Notes under the pieces: model-generated
What the model saw: only the letters and a program-made list of their open reading frames with translations
Database searches by the model: none
What the model was told of the DNA's origin: nothing
Shown here: positions 27,601 to 32,396 of the stretch, piece after piece
Position numbering within the stretch: the stretch's first letter is position 1
How the letters are laid out: each line of letters starts with the position of its first letter
Made by a program: the position numbers and the translations under genes
Origin: Acidocella sp.
GTDB taxonomy: Bacteria; Pseudomonadota; Alphaproteobacteria; Acetobacterales; Acetobacteraceae
Reading direction: 5' to 3'
Length of the DNA: 32,396 nucleotides
NCBI RefSeq assembly: GCF_027352905.1
Contig: NZ_DAIEIF010000047.1
Location: 1 to 32,396 of the forward strand

Positions 27601-27814
27601 CGCCGAGTGGCAGGGCGATGCGGTAGGCCAGGGTGGAACGGCCCAGGCCGAGCGCGGCGAGATCGGGCCGGTGGCGGGAGGCGCGCCCCTTGGCGACGAG
27701 CTTGCCCTCCTCATCCAGCACGGTGATGGCGCAATTACCGCTATCCGGTATGGAGGCCGCCCATCCCGTGAGATAGCTGCCCTCCATCGTATCCACATGT
27801 CCCCTGACCGCCAT
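24695..27814 (-). CDS. Large bifunctional glycosyltransferase with N-terminal repeats
   Basis: A 1039-residue protein with at least four parts. Residues 1-300 form three repeats with a period of about 93, each marked by LTGW or LRGW (W18, W112, W204) and a beta-rich pattern; these may bind glycan or mediate assembly. Residues about 350-600 are a GT2 domain: VAIIIPIYRG, a nucleotide-binding NDASPEEA, LLLNSDTVMF and GEENDFCARA. A linker follows with a cysteine cluster C739-X12-C752-X7-C760-X2-C763 after HDFYPL, possibly metal-binding. Residues about 830-1000 are a GT4-like domain with LLGAIGPHKGSDRL and LFLPAWPETYSYTLSELVKHG. No signal peptide or membrane segment. ATG 27814 has GGAG six bases upstream. 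Donor and acceptor are unknown. It diverges from the small repeat-protein gene and converges on the exporter operon, which suggests one surface-glycan locus. Confidence 0.87.
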   Translation of the reverse strand: MAVRGHVDTMEGSYLTGWAASIPDSGNCAITVLDEEGKLVAKGRASRHRPDLAALGLGRSTLAYRIALPLGAEARRLRVLADGVELTGSPIIVGPGHFDGFFQLVDDRLTGWVTERAKPARAPFITVRTAMGLEVARGESRLTPGPDPLFCPAQFSLVLDDECFGAGELYLDVYADEVLLGRVSCDLPLHAQLESIGPNHLRGWIYSPAMPKRSFSLVVFRDGRLEETAICDRERLDVQAHYPDCGTPGFDITLDPAENGVTEPVGLVVRFTEKGRNLFESPYLFASRPAAVTATLKAAHLAASDLPGLGMAERAVLTEALREYLAKMRAQDGILLSRQPDPLPAVKRARRVAIIIPIYRGVQVTRECIESVLAHRDPETDQVILVNDASPEEAMAPMLAAYRATPNLTLVENQTNLGFVGTVNRGMNLVKGLDVLLLNSDTVMFAGGLDELIRVAYGRPEIGTVTAMSSNATIFSYPSAELRVPALADIGWAELAARALSANAGICEDVPTGHGFCIFIKGEVIQRIGVLDEAFGRGYGEENDFCARAAAIGYRNVAAGGVIVEHKESISFGNERASLIAQNQPRLNALYPEYTPIIMEFEKRDGLRRLRWALDRARLARARAAGASFALVISNALEGGTPRAIRDMERQIGYGGATRLSLSVTASGLMELSCAEPLLCAHFMKDETEELFAILDAAAPGLVLVHQLLGFPATLVTQLRDWLPGRRSLLWAHDFYPLCPRVTMIDAIGRFCGGADAATCARCVKMGGAHETSVLTDLSPVEHRALFAGLMANFTHVVVPSVSAEGYLKKIFPDIPFKVVPHPEPADAVAARARSGTDDEIVLLGAIGPHKGSDRLEEIARRARLTHPHLNFRVIGFTNIDRRLKEIGNVTITGKYAPEDLPGLLTETKGRLALFLPAWPETYSYTLSELVKHGFIPLAPDIGAPAARIRENGFGVVFPFPANAEEVLKLIDAIAAGEINPVAEGAVPAGFFSRQEDLDWLKTLVLGEGKPAESESAWEAAPGKKDRKPARQKLRAGAA

Positions 27815-28005
27815 CGAGACTCCGTCTATCTGGGAGGCCGGCCCCTATCAGCCCGCGTGGCCTCTTCTCACCCATCCGATTATCGTACTCAAGCGCAAAG
27901 ATGTGTCCCGAGTGGAATAGCACATTCATGATTTTATTTTATGTTGCACCGCAACCGAATTCTGCTTTAGGGTAAAATATGTGTCTATCCATTAATGAGG
28001 ACGTT
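27815..28005. other. AT-rich divergent intergenic region
   Basis: 191 bases between the two glycan-related genes, with a marked drop in GC content from about 27880 onward. TTGCAC at 27944-27949 and TAAAAT at 27973-27978 look like promoter boxes for the small repeat-protein gene, but the 23-base spacing is too long for a standard promoter. On the other strand a GATAAT box (complement near 27880-27885) could serve the large glycosyltransferase. Both strands probably have promoters here; exact sites cannot be fixed by eye. Confidence 0.35.
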
Positions 28006-28422
28006 ATGCGCTCTTATAGTTACCTGATGAGCGATGCGGACGGCGGCGGCGGACATTATGTCGAGTTGCAGGAATCCAAATTATTTTATCTCATCAGACT
28101 CCTCCTGGAGCATGTGGATGTGGATGAGACATGGTATCTCAAGCAAAATTCGGACGTGGCCGATGCGGTAAAAAGCGGCGCGCTGAAATCAGCCAAGCAT
28201 CATTACATCGTTGCGGGGTATTTCGAAAATCGCCTGCCCCGCCCGGTCGAAGTCGATGAGGCATGGTACCTGGCCGAATATCCTGACGTCGCCGCGGCGA
28301 TCAAATCAGGCGCTGCCCGCTCCGCCAGGGACCATTTCATGGGGCCTGGCTTTCTCGAAGGCAGGCTGCCGCGAAAAGACTGGTCGCTTCTCGGCGAAAA
28401 AAAGCTCGAAATGGCCGGTTAA
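28006..28422 (+). CDS. Small two-repeat protein with DVA/HF/RLP motifs
   Basis: A 138-residue protein without signal peptide. After a Gly/Asp-rich start and a hydrophobic helix-like stretch (about residues 25-36), it contains two copies of a 44-residue unit (about 39-82 and 83-124) with VDE.WYL, DVA.A.KSGA, SA..H and E.RLPR in the same places. Repeats of this type are known to me from alphaproteobacterial glycosyltransferases and surface proteins, where they form short helices of unknown role. ATG 28006 is preferred over ATG 27979 because GAGG ends five bases upstream. The region before it is AT-rich compared with its surroundings. It diverges from the large glycosyltransferase gene and overlaps the convergent dipeptidase stop by four bases. 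Confidence 0.75.
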   Translation: MRSYSYLMSDADGGGGHYVELQESKLFYLIRLLLEHVDVDETWYLKQNSDVADAVKSGALKSAKHHYIVAGYFENRLPRPVEVDEAWYLAEYPDVAAAIKSGAARSARDHFMGPGFLEGRLPRKDWSLLGEKKLEMAG

Positions 28423-29444
28423 TCCGCCGCCGCCTTGGGGGAAGCCGCCGCTGCCTCGGCCAGGCGCATCAATCTTAGAAAATTACCCCCCCAGATTTTC
28501 CCCAGTTCATCCCGCCCATAGCCCCGCCGGGCCAGGGCGGCGGTGAGATTCGGCGCCTCGGCGGCGTTCATAAACCCGCGCACACCGCCACCGCCGTCGA
28601 AATCCGTGCCGATCCCGACATGATCGATCCCCATGCGCCGCACCGCATAATCGATGTGGTCGGCGATATCCTCCACCGTCAGCTCCATCGCCCGCGCCCG
28701 CGGGCGCAAAAAATTCGAGACGGCGGTAACCTGCGCCAGGCCGCCAGTGGCGGCCAGCATGTCGAGCTGCTCGTCGTCCAGATTGCGCTTATGGTCGCAA
28801 AGCGCCCTCATGCAGCTATGGGTGGCCACCACCGGGATGCGCGAACGCGCCGCCGCTTGCATCATCGTCGGCTTGGCGGCGTGGGATATATCGACCAGCA
28901 CCCCCAGCTCGTTCATCCTATCCACCACCGCCTGACCGAAATCCGAGAGTCCGCCATATTCCGTTTCCTTATCGCCGAGATTGACGAGCGGAATGGCGGC
29001 GTCGGCGATCTCGTTATGGCCGTTATGGGTCAGCGTCATGTAGCGTATGCCCCGCGCGGCGAATTCATCCAGCAATGCCAGGCTCCGGCCAATGGCGTAG
29101 CCGTTTTCGATCGCCGGGATGATGCCGGGCTTGCCCGCCGCGTAAGCCGCCTCCACCTGGGCGGCGCTGGTGGCGAGCAGGCCGCCGGAACCATCCGCCG
29201 GGGCCATCGCGGCAATCGTGGTCAGCATCGCCCGCGCGCGCTCGGCGGCGGCGGCATGGGCGGGCGTATCCCGCCGGCCCTGGGGGATATAGGCGGCGAA
29301 GCACACCGCCGCGACACGCCCGCGCCGCAGCTTTGGCAGGTCGACGCAGCGCGGCCCATCCTCGAATGGGCTCGCTCCCTCGGGCCAGGGAATGTCGACA
29401 TGGGTATCGAGGGCCAGCAGGCCGTCATGCGGATCGGTCGTCAT
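28419..29444 (-). CDS. Membrane-dipeptidase-like zinc peptidase (M19)
   Basis: A 341-residue amidohydrolase-fold enzyme that hydrolyses dipeptides. Metal ligands are visible: H15 and D17 in DTHVD, Glu in AIENGYAIG, His in DISHAAKPTM and ATHSCMRAL, and the Asp in GTDFDGGGG. No signal peptide is seen, so it is probably cytoplasmic, unlike the animal enzyme. ATG 29444 is chosen because family similarity begins there (MTTDPHDGLLALDTHVD); the longer frame upstream is antisense-like and basic. The start lies 20 bases inside the end of mutY, so the two are likely one transcript. The substrate in this organism is unknown. Confidence 0.92.
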   Translation of the reverse strand: MTTDPHDGLLALDTHVDIPWPEGASPFEDGPRCVDLPKLRRGRVAAVCFAAYIPQGRRDTPAHAAAAERARAMLTTIAAMAPADGSGGLLATSAAQVEAAYAAGKPGIIPAIENGYAIGRSLALLDEFAARGIRYMTLTHNGHNEIADAAIPLVNLGDKETEYGGLSDFGQAVVDRMNELGVLVDISHAAKPTMMQAAARSRIPVVATHSCMRALCDHKRNLDDEQLDMLAATGGLAQVTAVSNFLRPRARAMELTVEDIADHIDYAVRRMGIDHVGIGTDFDGGGGVRGFMNAAEAPNLTAALARRGYGRDELGKIWGGNFLRLMRLAEAAAASPKAAAD

Positions 29445-30465
29445 CCCGCTTATGGTTGAGCGCCCGCCATCCCGCGTCAAGCGCCTTGCGCATGACGGAG
29501 GGGAGAGGCGCCGTTGCCGCCGGGGCGCGAAGAGCCGAATCGGGAAGGGCGGGAACCCGCGCCGCCCGCACCTCCATGGCGAGGCGGAAATGAGTGAAGA
29601 CATGCGTCACCTCCCCCGCCTCGCGCCAGGGCGCGGCCACAGGCGGCGTTTCCGGCAAGGCCAGCATCCCGCCCAGCAATCCGCGCGGCGGCCGCCGCCA
29701 CAGCAATACATCGTCCCGCGCGTCCAGCAGCACATAGGCCAGGCCCCGGCGGCGCGGGCGCTCGGCCTTGGCCGCCTTGCGGGGCAAAGAGGCAGCGAGT
29801 CCGAGCGCCCGGCCCCGGCAATGCGCCGTCCACGGGCAAATCAGGCAATCGGGCGATCTTGGCGTGCAGAGCGTGGCGCCGAGATCGAACAGCGCCTGGG
29901 CGAAATCCCCCGGCGCGGCGCGGGCATCCGCGTCCGTCATCATTCCCGCCGCCGCGCGGGCGATATGCGGTTTCGCCGCCGGCAACGCCTCGCGAATCGC
30001 GAAGATGCGGGCGGTGACGCGCTCGACATTGCCATCCACCGGCAGCGCCGGCAGGCCAAAGGCGATGGCGGCGATGGCGCTCGCGGTATAGGGGCCGATG
30101 CCGGGCAAAGCCCGCAACCCGGCGATATCGGCGGGAAACCCGCCGCGCGCCGCCACCAGCCGGGCGCATTCGTGCAAATTGCGCGCCCGGGCATAATAGC
30201 CCAGCCCCGCCCATAGGGCGCATACCTCCTCCACGCTTGCCGCCGCCAGCGCCTCGACAGAGGGATACGCCGCGAGAAATTTGGCGTAATATGGTCGCGC
30301 CGTGGCGGCCACGGTTTGCTGTAGCATGATCTCGGAGAGCCAGACCCGGTACGGGTCGGCGCGTTCTCCCGGCGCGGCGCGCCAAGGCAGGTCGCGCCGG
30401 TGCCGGTGATACCAGGAAAGGAGTTCGCGTGCCGGAGGAGGTGAAAAAGAAGAAACGGGGGCCAC
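29425..30465 (-). CDS. mutY: A/G-specific adenine DNA glycosylase
   Basis: Removes adenine mispaired with 8-oxoguanine. The 346 residues contain E45 in WLSEIMLQQT, the helix-hairpin-helix LPGIGPYTASAI, catalytic D144 in VDGNVERV, and the iron-sulfur ligands C200-X6-C207-X2-C210-X5-C216. The C-terminal domain with RRPPRGLLGGMLALPE and FTHFRLAMEV is the NUDIX-like part that recognises 8-oxoguanine. The start is a GTG at 30465 with no clear ribosome binding site; later starts would cut into the first helix. This places its first 37 bases inside the divergent dciA gene. Confidence 0.96.
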   Translation of the reverse strand: MAPVSSFSPPPARELLSWYHRHRRDLPWRAAPGERADPYRVWLSEIMLQQTVAATARPYYAKFLAAYPSVEALAAASVEEVCALWAGLGYYARARNLHECARLVAARGGFPADIAGLRALPGIGPYTASAIAAIAFGLPALPVDGNVERVTARIFAIREALPAAKPHIARAAAGMMTDADARAAPGDFAQALFDLGATLCTPRSPDCLICPWTAHCRGRALGLAASLPRKAAKAERPRRRGLAYVLLDARDDVLLWRRPPRGLLGGMLALPETPPVAAPWREAGEVTHVFTHFRLAMEVRAARVPALPDSALRAPAATAPLPSVMRKALDAGWRALNHKRDDDRSA

Positions 30466-30920
30466 GGGGCTTGATTGTGACGGAAGAGCCCGCGCCGCGC
30501 AATTTCGGCCCGCGCGGCATCGCCGCGATTCTGGCGCCCGTCACCCGGCCCGCCTTCCGCCGCCGCGCCCCCGCGGCCGCGGCGCTGCTGGCGGATTGGC
30601 CGCAACTCGCCGGGCCGGATTTGGCGGCCCGCGCCGCGCCGGTTAAATTCGCCGGCGGCACGCTCACGCTCGGCTGCACCGGCCCCACCGCGCTGGAGCT
30701 GCAATTCGCCGCCCCGCAGATCATCGCCCGGCTGAACCTGGCCTTGGGCCATAACATGGTGGAAAGGCTGCGGTTCGAGCAGCAGGCGCCGCGCCCGCCT
30801 TCCACCACGCCCGCGCGCCCCACCCCGCGCAACCCCGCCCCGCCACCGGAGGGCCTGCCCCCCGGCGAGCTCGGCGCCGCCCTGGCACGGCTCTATCAGG
30901 GCATAAAATCCCGTGGATAA
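30429..30920 (+). CDS. dciA: DciA-like DUF721 protein
   Basis: A 163-residue protein of the DUF721 family, whose DciA members help load the replicative helicase DnaB in bacteria lacking DnaC. The central region (LLADWPQLAGPDLAARAAPVKFAGGTL, then LQFAAPQIIARLN) matches the family pattern. The N-terminal stretch is basic (EEVKKKKRGPRG) and the C-terminal part is proline-rich and probably disordered. The start is a GTG at 30429, strongly supported by AAAGGAG five bases before it. The first 37 bases overlap the divergent mutY gene. The order mutY, dciA, dsbA-like, smc is widespread in alphaproteobacteria. Confidence 0.86.
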   Translation: MPEEVKKKKRGPRGLIVTEEPAPRNFGPRGIAAILAPVTRPAFRRRAPAAAALLADWPQLAGPDLAARAAPVKFAGGTLTLGCTGPTALELQFAAPQIIARLNLALGHNMVERLRFEQQAPRPPSTTPARPTPRNPAPPPEGLPPGELGAALARLYQGIKSRG

Positions 30921-30927
30921 CTTGCAC

Positions 30928-30946
30928 GCCGGGTTGGACTCCCGGC
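30928..30946. repeat. Hairpin between dciA and the DsbA-like gene
   Basis: GCCGGG (30928-30933) and CCCGGC (30941-30946) pair perfectly around TTGGACT, eight bases after the dciA stop. No T-run follows, so termination is uncertain. The AT-rich CATATATA about 20 bases further on may be a promoter -10 for the next gene. Confidence 0.35.
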
Positions 30947-30980
30947 CTGGAATCTGGCTACACCATATATAGGAGAAATC

Positions 30981-31604
30981 ATGCAGATTACCCGCCGTTC
31001 CACACTATCCTTAGTAGGGGCTGCCGCCCTGGCTCCGTCCTTTGCCTGGGCCGACTCGGCGCCTGCCGGCGCTACTCCCTCCACGGAAACAGAACGCTCC
31101 ATCGGCTCGCCCAACGCGCCGGTCACGGTGCTGGAGTTCTTCTCCCTCACCTGCCCGCATTGCGCCGAGTTCGGAACGGTGACGATGCCGCAGATCAAGC
31201 CCAAGCTGGTGGATACCGGCAAGGTGCGCTTTGTCTATCACGATTTCCCGCTGGACCAGATCGCGCTCAAGGCCGCCCAGGTCTCCCGCTATCTGCCCGC
31301 CAACGAATATTACCCCTTCATCGAGGCGCTGTTCGCCAGCCAGAACGACTGGGCCTTCCAGGAGGGCGAGGATTACCACGCCCGTATCTTTAAGTATGCC
31401 GCCCTCGCCGGGATGGACCAAGCCACATACGACAAAGCCTGGAACGACGAAGCCCTGGGCAAATGGATTCTCGCCGGCCATCAGGAAGCCGAGAAGATCG
31501 ACCAGATCGACGCCACGCCGACCTTCATCATCAACGGCAAGAAAATCCCCGGCGCCATGGATTACGACACCTTCGCCAGCCTTGTCGCCAAGGCTGGAGG
31601 CTAG
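30981..31604 (+). CDS. DsbA-like thiol-disulfide protein with twin-arginine-like signal
   Basis: A 207-residue thioredoxin-fold protein that likely forms or isomerises disulfides in the periplasm. The active site is C58-P-H-C61 in LTCPHCAEF, the DsbA-type dipeptide, with a cis-proline in DATPTFIINGKKIPG. The N-terminus ITRRSTLSLVGAAALAPSFAWA resembles a Tat signal (RR followed by a moderately hydrophobic stretch and AWA cut), which would export it folded. A strong site, TAGGAGAAATC, precedes ATG 30981. It lies between dciA and smc, as in many alphaproteobacteria. A clear DsbB partner is not in the window. Confidence 0.93.
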   Translation: MQITRRSTLSLVGAAALAPSFAWADSAPAGATPSTETERSIGSPNAPVTVLEFFSLTCPHCAEFGTVTMPQIKPKLVDTGKVRFVYHDFPLDQIALKAAQVSRYLPANEYYPFIEALFASQNDWAFQEGEDYHARIFKYAALAGMDQATYDKAWNDEALGKWILAGHQEAEKIDQIDATPTFIINGKKIPGAMDYDTFASLVAKAGG

Positions 31605-31612
31605 GGCCGGAT

Positions 31613-31729
31613 GACGCAAGACGAATTCGCAAAGCGAATTCATCTTACGTCTGAATCTGGCTCTAAACTATAGATATAGAGGGCGCTTCAGACATCTGAG
31701 ATTGCCCCGCAATGCGGGTCAATCAGATG
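31613..31729. repeat. Back-to-back palindromic element between the dsbA-like gene and smc
   Basis: Three adjoining inverted repeats fill most of the 149-base gap. First, 31613-31651: GACG, AAGA and GAATTCGC on one side pair with GCGAATTC, TCTT and CGTC on the other, loop AAA, broken only by two C-A positions that become G-U in a minus-strand RNA. Second, 31649-31693: GTCTGAA/TTCAGAC enclosing CTCTA/TAGAG. Third, 31693-31729: CATCT, GATTG, CCCGC paired with GCGGG, CAATC, AGATG around AAT, with a GA bulge and a C-T mismatch. No T-run. This looks like a small palindromic intergenic element or a structured RNA. Only one copy is in the window. Confidence 0.65.
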
Positions 31730-31753
31730 CCATCGCACTCTAGGGGAGACTAG

Positions 31754-32396
31754 ATGCCCGCACGTTTCGCCCGGCTGCGTATCGCCGGTTTCAAGAGCTT
31801 CGCCGACCCCACGACCGTGGAAATCCTCCCCGGTCTCACCGGGGTGGTCGGGCCAAACGGATGCGGGAAATCGAACGTCATCGAAGCGCTGCGATGGGCG
31901 ATGGGCGAGGCCAATGCCCGCAACATGCGCGGCAATGAGATGGAGGATGTGATCTTCGCCGGCACAACCGGCCGCCCGGCCCGCAATCTGGCGGAAGTCA
32001 CACTCACACTGGAGGAAACGCTGGGCATGGCCCCGCCGCCCTTCCAGGACTCCGCGGACCTCGAAATCTCCCGCAAGATCGAACGCGGGGCGGGCAGCAA
32101 TTACAAGGTTAACGGCAAGGATGCCCGCGCGCGGGACGTGCAGACCCTGTTCGCGGATCTCGCCTCCGGTTCCCGCGCCTCGGCAATGGTCAGCCAGGGG
32201 CGCGTCGGCGCGCTGGTCTCCGCCCGGCCGGAAGAACGCCGGGCCTTGCTGGAAGAAGCCGCGGGTATTACCGGCCTGCACGCCCGCCGGCACGAGGCAG
32301 AGCTGAAGCTGAAGGCCGCCGAGCAGAATTTGCTGCGCGCTGACGATTTAAAGGGCCAATTGGAAGCGCGGCTGGGCGAGCTGAAGAAGCAGGCGC
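31754..32396 (+). CDS. smc: Chromosome segregation protein SMC (N-terminal part)
   Basis: ATPase that compacts and segregates the chromosome. Only the first 214 codons are present before the window edge, with no stop. The N-terminus reads RLRIAGFKSFADP and is followed by the P-loop GPNGCGKSN, then LRWAMGE and NMRGNEMEDVIFAG, characteristic of SMC. The final segment (PEERRALLEEAAGI, then a Lys/Glu/Leu-rich stretch) is the beginning of the first coiled coil. GGGGAG six bases before ATG 31754 supports this start. The coiled arms, hinge and C-terminal ATPase half lie outside the window. Confidence 0.96.
   Translation, partial: MPARFARLRIAGFKSFADPTTVEILPGLTGVVGPNGCGKSNVIEALRWAMGEANARNMRGNEMEDVIFAGTTGRPARNLAEVTLTLEETLGMAPPPFQDSADLEISRKIERGAGSNYKVNGKDARARDVQTLFADLASGSRASAMVSQGRVGALVSARPEERRALLEEAAGITGLHARRHEAELKLKAAEQNLLRADDLKGQLEARLGELKKQA

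Noticed and set aside
27944-27978. TTGCAC and TAAAAT as a promoter for the small repeat protein
   Set aside because: The 23-base spacing is too long for a standard promoter, so it is only noted in the intergenic entry.
29477-30832. A 451-codon open frame on the minus strand across mutY
   Set aside because: It is a different frame of the same strand as mutY, has no family features, and GC-rich codon bias keeps such frames open. The mutY frame has all catalytic motifs.
1-32396. CRISPR arrays, tRNA or rRNA genes, insertion sequences, prophage
   Set aside because: I found no regularly spaced direct repeats, cloverleaf-like sequence, transposase or phage gene. Repeats seen are protein-coding or short palindromes.

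Overview
This 32.4 kb window is GC-rich chromosomal DNA from an alphaproteobacterium. The best guess is an acidophilic or soil member of the Acetobacteraceae. That rests on three things: the RNase E with an acidic insert in its S1 domain, the conserved blocks aroE-coaE-dnaQ, aroQ-accB-accC and mutY/dciA/dsbA-like/smc, and Rho, ArgD, ArgF and AccC sequences of alphaproteobacterial type. The family assignment is inference. I see no rRNA, tRNA, insertion sequence, prophage or CRISPR array. Most of the window is housekeeping.

Layout. 1-2103 (-): rne, cut by the window edge. 2455-5175 (+): a three-module protein with two glycosyltransferase domains and an FkbM-type methyltransferase. 5261-7893 (+): malate synthase G, translationally coupled to a small secreted Cys-containing protein. 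7865-10722 (-): argD-argF-DUF1045 (2H phosphoesterase). 10836-12912 (+): aroE-coaE-dnaQ, each joined by an ATGA overlap. 12902-14560 (-): thiS-thiG followed by a VC0807-type membrane protein that appears to start at a CTG codon. 14650-16920 (+): aroQ-accB-accC. 16933-17499 (-): a lipoprotein. 17543-20357 (+): homoserine kinase, rnhA and rho. 20396-21754 (-): a lipoprotein lytic transglycosylase with a C-terminal SPOR domain. 21935-22288 (+): a small lipoprotein. 22366-24688 (+): a Wzm/Wzt-like polysaccharide ABC exporter and a PaiB-like flavin-binding protein. 24695-27814 (-): a 1039-residue bifunctional glycosyltransferase. 28006-28422 (+): a small two-repeat protein. 28419-30465 (-): mutY and an M19 dipeptidase. 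30429-31604 (+): dciA and a Tat-signal DsbA-like protein. 31754-end (+): smc, cut by the window edge.

How the genes work together. There are amino-acid genes (argD/argF, aroE/aroQ, thrB), fatty-acid initiation (accBC), cofactor synthesis (coaE, thiSG), glyoxylate use (glcB), nucleic-acid maintenance (dnaQ, rnhA, mutY, dciA, smc), RNA turnover and termination (rne, rho), and envelope functions. The accessory content is surface-glycan biology: the tandem glycosyltransferase-methyltransferase, the ABC exporter, and the large glycosyltransferase that diverges from the small repeat protein. The last pair is the most likely place for something little described, because both carry regular repeats with no assigned function. 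Structured non-coding DNA also stands out: a back-to-back palindromic element between the dsbA-like gene and smc, and a multi-branched T-tailed structure just ahead of rho.
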